From Microbulbifer sp. VAAF005 (GTDB lineage: Bacteria > Pseudomonadota > Gammaproteobacteria > Pseudomonadales > Cellvibrionaceae): a stretch of DNA of 64,000 nucleotides. Position numbers and translations under genes: made by a program. Shown here one piece after another: positions 57,852 through 64,000 of this stretch; the stretch's first letter is position 1; each line of letters opens with the position of its first letter. The DNA is taken from assembly GCF_030012985.1 (NCBI RefSeq), contig NZ_CP120233.1:4707001-4771000 (forward strand), given 5' to 3'. The notes beneath the pieces were generated by a model. It was not told the DNA's origin. It was given only the letters and a program-made list of their open reading frames with translations, and ran no database searches.

Positions 57852-59094
57852 GTGAGTGATGTAGTCACTGTTGTAGGGCAAGGATTATACCTTGCTGTCG
57901 CTGCAGTTATAGGTTTGGGTATCGCGAGAATATTGCGGATTGATAATACGCTTGGTTGTCTTGTTGCCGGAGTGCTGGCAGCTTTATTGCTACCCATAAT
58001 TGACTATGATACAGGTTTGCGCGCAACCAGTATCAGGGAGTTGGTTTTTTTGTTATCTTGCCGGTGTTAATTTTTGAGTCTGCATGGCAATTGGAGCCAA
58101 AAATTTTAAAGCGCTGGATTGGTCCTGTACTGTTATTTTCTACGGTAGGTTTGGTGATTTGTGCCGTTCTTATCGCAACAATTACTTATTACGGTATCGG
58201 CCATCCAGAGGGTTTTCCCTGGGTGGCGGCTATGTTAACGGGAGCTATTTTAGCGGCTACAGATCCAGTTTCTGTAGTTAATAAGTTGCGCCAGGAAAAA
58301 GCGGGAGAGGATCTCTTAACTTTGGTGGATGGAGAGAGCCTCTTCAATGACGCCGCAGCGGTAGTTCTCTATTCCTTAGTGTTGGGCTTGGCGACTTATG
58401 GTCTCGTTGAAAATTCTTCGATGGCGGCCGAAGCTCCATCGTTGGGTGTAACTTCCGTAACGCTATATTTTTGTATGGTATTTTTTGGGGGGGTTGCTAT
58501 TGGGCTTATATGTGGCCTGATAACCACTCTAATCATATTATTTTTACGCTCCTCTAGTGCGGCACTTATGACTTTAGTGATCGCTGCGTTTGGGAGTTTT
58601 TATCTGGCAGAGAGTATTTTTCATGTATCAGGTATTATTTCGGTAATGGTATGTGCAATTGTTGCTCGAGGGTGTTTAAGTAAGCAAAATGATACCTATT
58701 TGGTTCATGCAGGCCCAACTTGGGAGTGGATGGGATTATTTTTTACCGGCATTATTTTTGTAATCATGGGGTTGGTAATTACCTTTGAAATGTTTAGCCA
58801 TCAGTGGCTGGCAATGATTATTGCTACAGCGGCCGCTCTAGGAGCCAGAGCATTATCCGTATTCTTAGTGTCACCTTTAACTCGCTTTGTTGGCCCTTCA
58901 ATACCTAAATCCTGGCGGTTGTTGATGAGTTGGGGGGGCTGCGAGGAGTTATTGCGGTCGCCTTGGTGCTTTCTCTTCCGGTTGAATTGCCCTATTGGTG
59001 GACAATTCAATCTATGGTATTTGGTGTAGTTCTTTTCTCCTTGTTGGTACAGGGTACCACCAGTGGTCGCCTAATTCACAAATTAAACCTTTGA
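57852..59094 (+). pseudogene. Cation/proton antiporter (NhaP/CPA1 family), broken by two -1 frameshifts
   Basis: The start is GTG 57852 (GGGAG 8 bases upstream). Frame 1 breaks at seven T (58045-58051) after IRELVF; adding a T continues with FVILPVLIFESAWQLE. Frame 2 breaks at seven G (58931-58937); adding a G restores WGGLRGVIAVALVLSLP and the natural end LIHKLNL at 59094. The corrected protein has 414 residues and CPA1 motifs LTGAILAATDPVSV and LVDGESLFNDAAAVVLYSL with the essential aspartates. It would exchange Na+ or K+ for H+ across the inner membrane. Convergent with the LysE gene. Confidence 0.85.
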
Positions 59095-59108
59095 GTTAGT
59101 CGCCCTAA

Positions 59109-59738
59109 TTATCCTGCAGTTAGGCTAATAGCGGCGGGATTATCAGCTGCCAACCACACGGCAACAAGAAGCAGGCTGAGCGCGAAAAACTTATTTTGTA
59201 AACTTCTATTTTTATCACTCGCAAGTGCTTTTGATAAAGTCCGGCCAAAAGTGATCCATGAAAAGTGTGTTATAAGGTTAAGTATAGTAATCATAATAAT
59301 TAAGGTGATAACACTACTCTCGGCACCTTCCCCCTGTTTTGGTGCAAATACGGAAAACATGGTAATTACTATCATCCAAGCTTTAATGTTCATGCTTTGA
59401 ATAAACATTCCCTGCCAAATACTGACTGATTTTATTGTGGTATCACCAGGCGCTTTACTGGGTTGTATGAAAACGTAAGCAAGGTAAATTAAATAGATGG
59501 AGCCAGTCCATTGTAGGATGGTCATTACCAAAGGGTAGTGAATGAGCCAGCCCATAAATCCGAAGCCGACTAATAAGGCCTTAACTAGAAACACAATGTC
59601 GATGCCCGCCAGCAAAGGTAAGGAGCCGCGAATGCCCAAGCTAGCCCCAGCTGCAGCAAAAGTGATATTGGCTGGGCCTGGGCTAAAAATTAGGGGGAAC
59701 ATTACTGCTAACCAGGCCAACACAAACTCTAAGCTCAT
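59109..59738 (-). CDS. LysE/RhtB family amino-acid exporter
   Basis: 209 residues from ATG 59738 (frame open to 59786). Six hydrophobic helices; the family N-terminal motif reads FPLIFSPGPANITFAAAGASLGIRGSLPLLAGI. It exports amino acids or derivatives. The adjacent AraC-type gene upstream on the same strand is the likely regulator. Confidence 0.88.
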   Translation of the reverse strand: MSLEFVLAWLAVMFPLIFSPGPANITFAAAGASLGIRGSLPLLAGIDIVFLVKALLVGFGFMGWLIHYPLVMTILQWTGSIYLIYLAYVFIQPSKAPGDTTIKSVSIWQGMFIQSMNIKAWMIVITMFSVFAPKQGEGAESSVITLIIMITILNLITHFSWITFGRTLSKALASDKNRSLQNKFFALSLLLVAVWLAADNPAAISLTAG

Positions 59739-59867
59739 ATGTATTACTCGTATTGATTCAGTGAGGTAACCAAGAGATATAGGCACACTCCCTGAAGGTG
59801 AACTTTATTTTCTTGGTGGTAGATGAGGTTAAGGGGAGTGGGGGCGAGTTTCTTGTACAAAATTGCG

Positions 59868-60685
59868 CTACACAGATTTTAGGTAGCGAGCGGGTGTAAT
59901 GCCGAATGCACGTTTGAAGTTACGGCTCAAATGGCTCTGGTCAAAGAACCCACAATCGATAGCTACATCTGCAATCTGAGCCCCTGTGCGAAATAATGTG
60001 CGGGCCTTTTGGGCTTTCAGGAGTATTAGGAATTGGTGGGGGGAACACCAAATTGGGTATTGAAACTACGGATAAGCTGATATCGATTCATGCCAGTTAC
60101 TTGACATAGCTCATCCAGAGTCACATTTCTCTGCCAGTTTTCTTGTAAGTAAGCGCGGGCTCTCAAGGCGCCCTGCTTATTTGGCGATGACTTTGGGTAG
60201 ATTTTTTGGTCGCCATGTCGAGCAAAAAGTTGACTGATTGCTAAGGTAAGTAAAGTGTCTGTTGATAGGGATAGAGTGTTCACTTCAAGGCTACTATGCA
60301 GCTTGTAAAGTAGCTGAAACAGCTCAGGGTCATCCAGTAGCGGCCCTTTTAGAAATGGTACGGGTGTTTGGTTGACTTGACTGTGCTCCCTAAGGGTCTC
60401 CTCAATAAGAGCTGTGTCAAAGTAAAACATACGGTAGTGCCAACCGGAGTCACTGCCGGAAAAGCCGGTGTGAATTTCCCCTGGGTTGAGTGCAGCGAGG
60501 GTTCCTTGGGGGAGGGTTACAGTCTCCCCGCGATAATCGAGCTTCTCTACACCGGAGAGGAAGATCCCGATAGCAAGCTCATCGTGCCAATGCTTGGCAA
60601 AGGAAAATTTGTGAAAGTAGGCGTGAAAAAGCTCTACGCCACTATGGCTTGGGCTCCGCCAGGCTTTAGAGAATTCCTTTTTCAT
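59868..60685 (-). pseudogene. AraC family transcriptional regulator, truncated by a -1 frameshift
   Basis: The apparent frame ends at 60026 with FGVPPTNS, inside the first helix-turn-helix. Adding one C to the run of six C (plus-strand G, 60038-60043) restores GVPPHQFLILLKAQKAR, IADVAIDCGFFDQSHLSRNFKRAFGITPARYLKSV and a stop at 59868, giving 272 residues with a cupin-like AraC ligand domain and both HTH motifs. Likely regulator of the downstream LysE exporter. Confidence 0.9.
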
Positions 60686-60783
60686 TGATATTTCCCATAT
60701 GAGAAGTGACTATTACCATACAGAAAGGAAGGGTGGTAACGCAAAGTTACAGGTGGGAGTGGAGAAATGAAAGAGCGGGAGGA

Positions 60784-60813
60784 AAATAGCTGCGGTTATA
60801 TCCGCAGCTATTT
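60784..60813. terminator. Bidirectional hairpin terminator downstream of the ferric-reductase-like gene
   Basis: Perfect 12-bp stem AAATAGCTGCGG / CCGCAGCTATTT with a six-base loop. On the minus strand, where the nearest gene ends 27 bases before it, the stem is followed by a short T-tract. Confidence 0.75.
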
Positions 60814-60840
60814 GTGCTTATTATTAGCTAGGGATTATCT

Positions 60841-61530
60841 TTAGCTGGGTTTGGTGCCCCTCATATACTTGAGGTAGTTAGCTAGAGCTAAAGTTATGAC
60901 ACTGGAGATCATCAAGCAATAAGTGGCGATGATCATGACTGATCCAGCTTCAGTGCCAATTAGAATACTGTGTAACAGACCCAAAATTAGGCCCGGTAAG
61001 CTGAGGCGGTGTAGCCAGATTGCAATGAGCTTTCGGTTCGCGCGCATTGTTCCAGCCAAGGCTGACCCAATTAACGCCCAAAATGCAATAGCTCCTATTG
61101 AAACGCTGGTTTTATAGAATCCATGAAAAAAAGTAGGTATTAGGTTGCCGAGTGTAGAGTGTCCAGTTCTAATAGATGTGGCAGCAATAAATAAGCCTGC
61201 ATGCAGAAGAAAGGTAACACAAACCATACTTCCAAGAATGATATGCACCTTTCTGGTAACTATTTTTCGGGAGGCTAGTGGATTGGCTAGTGCCAAGCAT
61301 ACTTGTAGCCACAGTAAGAAAATACTGTAAAGCCCGAATAGTTTTGAGAGTATGTAGGCTAATTGTCCCTTAGGTATTTCATAAGTAAAGTAGTCGGCAA
61401 TACTGCCAGTCGTATCACTCCAGAGTACAACTGGTGTTATTAGGGTAAAGCATAGTGCTAGAGCTTTAAAAGCTGTAAGAGTGATCGGTGCAATAAAAGT
61501 TGCTTCCGTGGATGTATTGGCTTGCTGCAT
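60841..61530 (-). CDS. Ferric-reductase-like transmembrane protein
   Basis: 229 residues with about six membrane helices. Paired histidines that can hold haem occur in RKVHIILGSMVCVTFLLHAGLFI and WLHRLSLPGLILGLLHSIL, the arrangement of the ferric reductase-like (MsrQ/NOX-type) domain; no flavin or NAD domain is attached. It lies 29 bases downstream of the ChrB/rhodanese gene on the same strand, so electrons or cytochrome b-type redox in the membrane may serve that protein. Substrate unknown. Confidence 0.75.
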   Translation of the reverse strand: MQQANTSTEATFIAPITLTAFKALALCFTLITPVVLWSDTTGSIADYFTYEIPKGQLAYILSKLFGLYSIFLLWLQVCLALANPLASRKIVTRKVHIILGSMVCVTFLLHAGLFIAATSIRTGHSTLGNLIPTFFHGFYKTSVSIGAIAFWALIGSALAGTMRANRKLIAIWLHRLSLPGLILGLLHSILIGTEAGSVMIIATYCLMISSVITLALANYLKYMRGTKPS

Positions 61531-61559
61531 GATGTCGCTTTTATAAGTGAGTGCAAATA

Positions 61560-62576
61560 TTAAATATTCTTAATGCATTCTTTGTCGTTAATGCATTGCT
61601 CTAAGTTGGCCTTAGCTTGCTGTTCGGTCAGCGCTTTAGTGCCAGCAACGGGAAGCTCAGCTTCAATCCAACCTCTTATGCCGTAGGGATTGAGTATGGC
61701 AGTTTGCTGCAATCCCCGCCGGCGAAGTATTTTAGCCATCTCAAAGCCCCTAAAGTCTTTAACGCAATAACTTATAATGATGTCGGCGCTCTCCAGTGAT
61801 TTGGGGAGCTGATTGCCTAAGCTGCGTATGGGAATGTTTACAGCTCCTGGAATATGGGCCTCGGCAAATTCATTGCTTTCTCTAGTGTCAACAAAGACAA
61901 CGTTCTTGCCGCTTCTTATGTGATCGAATAGCTCCGAGGCTTTAATCTCAGGTACAAGCCTTGTAGAACTGTTAAAAGCTACTTTAGTATTTTTTGTGCA
62001 TTGCTGATCTGGTATTAGATTGGTTTGGCTGGCTATAACCTGTTCTTGGCTATCACTGTCTATCCACTCGTAAATGTTGCTAAAAAGCTGGCTGTAGCAG
62101 TCAAGTGTAATATTTTCCTCACCATAATCTCTTTGCAGCTTCCTAAATGCAGTTTCTACGACGATGGATTCCGGATTTCTATTGGGGCGCCATAGATTTA
62201 CTTCAATATCATTGATAACGCTTGCTAGCTTTACCAGCTTTGGATCTGAAACTTCGAAGGACTCTACTAGTACTTCAAATGTTGATTGGTGCTGGGTGCG
62301 ATGAAAGGTTGCACCTTCGGAGTCAAAACTTGCTGATTTTTTTGGCTCAAAAGTATCGCCATGTAGGGGGTGGATAATTATTCGGCTGCCGGGATCCAAA
62401 TGCTGTGAAAGTAACCATGCTGATGCCCACTTGTCTGGCCCAAGTCCATGCGTGGTGTGGTAGGTGGGTTCAGGCTCCCTGGGGGATGGGGAAATTTCAG
62501 CACGGGATGAAAGAGATATTGCAGTTGTTAGCAGGAAGAAGGGTAAAAATCTTAACTTGAACACAGAGCATTCCAC
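61560..62576 (-). CDS. Exported ChrB-like domain fused to a rhodanese domain
   Basis: 338 residues, GTG start, with a signal peptide-like N-terminus (LRFLPFFLLTTAISLSSRA). Residues about 45-180 resemble the chromate-resistance exported protein (ChrB C-terminal) domain: GPDKWASAWLLSQHLDPGSRIIIHPL, ATFHRTQHQSTFEVLVESF and LASVINDIEVNLWRPN. Residues about 210-315 form a rhodanese: VVFVDTRESNEFAEAHIPGAVNIP and the active-site loop SYCVKDFRG with its cysteine. Sulfur transfer or metal/oxyanion handling in the periplasm is inferred. Operon with the haem-type membrane gene downstream. Confidence 0.72.
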   Translation of the reverse strand: MECSVFKLRFLPFFLLTTAISLSSRAEISPSPREPEPTYHTTHGLGPDKWASAWLLSQHLDPGSRIIIHPLHGDTFEPKKSASFDSEGATFHRTQHQSTFEVLVESFEVSDPKLVKLASVINDIEVNLWRPNRNPESIVVETAFRKLQRDYGEENITLDCYSQLFSNIYEWIDSDSQEQVIASQTNLIPDQQCTKNTKVAFNSSTRLVPEIKASELFDHIRSGKNVVFVDTRESNEFAEAHIPGAVNIPIRSLGNQLPKSLESADIIISYCVKDFRGFEMAKILRRRGLQQTAILNPYGIRGWIEAELPVAGTKALTEQQAKANLEQCINDKECIKNI

Positions 62577-63088
62577 TACTAAGGCACAAAAATTGCTAAT
62601 TTGTATGCGGTAAAGTTTATTTGTCTTGAAAGCTTAGCAAGAATTTATTTTGTGGTGGAAGTGGTTTTTTACTGGTGCTCAGTAATAGTGAGAAGTAGTT
62701 TCACTGAAATTATATTTATCCCGTCTTGCTATTTTTGTCACTATTGACAGGTGAGTAGAATTTCCTAACTTCCTTATTTCTTGCACATTGCTTGGCGTTT
62801 CTTTTTGTATACTGCAGAAAATTGCGTCATCCAGCGCATTCAGTAATGTGTTGGTTGTGGTTTTACGGAAAAAGACACACAAACCTTGGTTTAGTGTGTG
62901 ATGCATATAGGGTGTATGGATTACTGTTGGAAGTGCAGTTTTGAGCAAGTGGTATCAGTACCTATTTAGTTCTTTTAATTTCTGCAGAGCTTTCTTTCAG
63001 TTGACTGTGTGGATGGCCGAGTTGCTTGGCTTTCTAGCTGCCCGTTGTGCGTCGATTAGTTCAAGGTGCAAATTGGGAAGGCATGTTC
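62577..63088. other. Intergenic region between divergent genes
   Basis: About 510 AT-rich bases. A minus-strand frame at 62679-62948 starts at TTG without a ribosome binding site and is not credible. Presumed to contain promoters for the rhodanese unit and for the exported protein; nothing else is recognised. Confidence 0.4.
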
Positions 63089-64000
63089 ATGCGCAGCTCA
63101 GCTTATAATCATTCACGGCTTTTGGTGTTTCAAAATAATGCCAGGCAGCTGTTGCAATACTTGTTTGTCTCATTGGTATGTGTTTCGGCATTTACGTACG
63201 CTGAAGTGGCAGTGGATGAGGATGTTTCTCCCTGGCAGCTTTCTATCGTTGGTGCCAGCACCGGTGATGTGATTCTAAGTGGTGATGATGCGGCATTAAG
63301 CCTAGGAATTTCAGAAATTTGTGTAGCTGAAAACCAGGTTTCCGAAGAGTTTTCCTCCAGTTCTAGTGAAGATCTCTCCTCGCTTGGGTTTCATAGCTTT
63401 GGTAGTGAAGCTCTATCGTTACGCAATGAGCGCGCCACTGTAACTGCCCAAACTGATCAAGTCCTGCTGGCCCCAACGGTGCTCAGCGATTCAGATGAAA
63501 TTACTCTCAGCGCCCTCATTAATTCATCAACGGACGCTGGAGCCGGTACTGATTCACTCACTATCTATCTGACTGATTCTGAATATGTTGGTTATGGAGT
63601 CCAGTATCAAGGCGATGGTTCAACCGGCGTATGGGCTCTGGTTCAATTTACAGATGCCGAGAGTCAATCCAATTTAGCTCAGGTGGCTGCAACTGATAAT
63701 CATCCAACAACTGGACAAACGGTTACTTTAAATCGTTCTGGCGATACGTTGACGGTTACTGTAGGAGGAAGTGATATTGGTCTTACCTATACTGTAGGTG
63801 AGGGCATTGGTGATCTTTCTCGCTACGGCATACGTTCTACCTCACTTGGCGTTAGCGACAATAATTACCTAGATGACCTAACGCTGACTTTCTCTTCTAC
63901 TGCTACTTGTCCAGCCTTGGCTGATACAGGTGAGTGGGATGATGCCTACTCTCTGCACTTTGTATATCAAGAGCTGTTGCAGCAGGGAGAATTGATTGCA
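63089..64000 (+). CDS. Large exported protein, 3' end cut off by the window
   Basis: 304 codons without a stop to the end of the window. ATG 63089 is chosen because GGGAAG lies 8 bases upstream (ATG 63083 is only 2 away). An N-terminal hydrophobic segment (LLQYLFVSLVCVSAFTYAEVA) suggests export. The following Ser/Asp/Thr-rich sequence has beta-strand repeats such as STDAGAGTDSLTIYLTDSEYVGYGVQY and SGDTLTVTVGGSDIGLTYTVG, reminiscent of lectin-like or adhesin beta-sandwich domains. No firm family; likely a cell-surface or secreted protein. Confidence 0.6.
   Translation, partial: MRSSAYNHSRLLVFQNNARQLLQYLFVSLVCVSAFTYAEVAVDEDVSPWQLSIVGASTGDVILSGDDAALSLGISEICVAENQVSEEFSSSSSEDLSSLGFHSFGSEALSLRNERATVTAQTDQVLLAPTVLSDSDEITLSALINSSTDAGAGTDSLTIYLTDSEYVGYGVQYQGDGSTGVWALVQFTDAESQSNLAQVAATDNHPTTGQTVTLNRSGDTLTVTVGGSDIGLTYTVGEGIGDLSRYGIRSTSLGVSDNNYLDDLTLTFSSTATCPALADTGEWDDAYSLHFVYQELLQQGELIA

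Noticed and set aside
62679..62948. 89-codon minus-strand frame
   Set aside because: TTG start, no ribosome binding site and no protein-like motif.

Overview
The window is chromosomal DNA of a marine-type gammaproteobacterium. Gene order from about 5.8 to 27.1 kb (lysR / leuC-leuD-leuB-asd-asd paralogue-fimV-truA-trpF-...-accD-folC-SPOR gene-cvpA-purF-metZ) follows the Pseudomonas aeruginosa PA3122-PA3107 block, with trpB and trpA inserted between trpF and accD. Another Pseudomonas-like block (DUF2069, wrbA-like, arsC / yihY, thioredoxin) lies at 35.0-38.3 kb. Protein wording and the extra families (TIGR04219 barrel, TgpA, DUF3301, MJ1255/VC2487 glycosyltransferase) suggest a member of the Cellvibrionales such as Microbulbifer; that is inference, no search was run.

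Layout. 0-5.7 kb: a cut-off methyltransferase, a fumarase-superfamily lyase, a nitrilase-family amidohydrolase, a nitronate monooxygenase and an outer-membrane barrel, with AT-rich spacers. 5.8-27.1 kb: biosynthetic core for leucine, lysine/threonine/methionine (asd, metZ), tryptophan, fatty acid (accD), folate and purine, plus fimV and truA. 27.1-33.1 kb: a MITE-like element, then moxR, DUF58, tgpA transglutaminase, an MFS transporter and a DUF3175 gene. 33.1-39.8 kb: sppA, the arsC/wrbA cluster, yihY, a thioredoxin-like lipoprotein and a cystine symporter. 40-45.7 kb: an envelope-related block with a coiled-coil repeat protein, an ECF sigma factor operon, a glycine-zipper protein, a PepSY protein and a two-component system. 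45.8-54.8 kb: acyl-CoA dehydrogenase, glycosyltransferase/PAP2 pair and small housekeeping genes. 54.8-64 kb: AT-rich, sparsely coded accessory DNA with a condensation-type acyltransferase, a cation/proton antiporter, an AraC/LysE pair, a ChrB-like/rhodanese fusion next to a haem-type membrane protein, and the start of a large exported protein.

Three things stand out. First, six reading-frame breaks in five otherwise well-conserved genes (folC, yihY, the condensation gene, the antiporter twice, araC) are all repaired by adding one base, and five of them lie exactly in runs of six or seven identical bases; this looks like systematic homopolymer under-calling, though real slippage cannot be excluded from sequence alone. 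Second, a tandem array of 133-bp units full of hairpins sits inside the trp cluster between trpF and trpB and ends in a long near-perfect palindrome. Third, two copies (plus a possible remnant) of a roughly 260-bp non-coding element with about 20-bp terminal inverted repeats lie upstream of moxR and upstream of the ECF sigma gene.

No rRNA, tRNA, CRISPR array, transposase or integrase gene was recognised. Composition statements are by eye, not computed.
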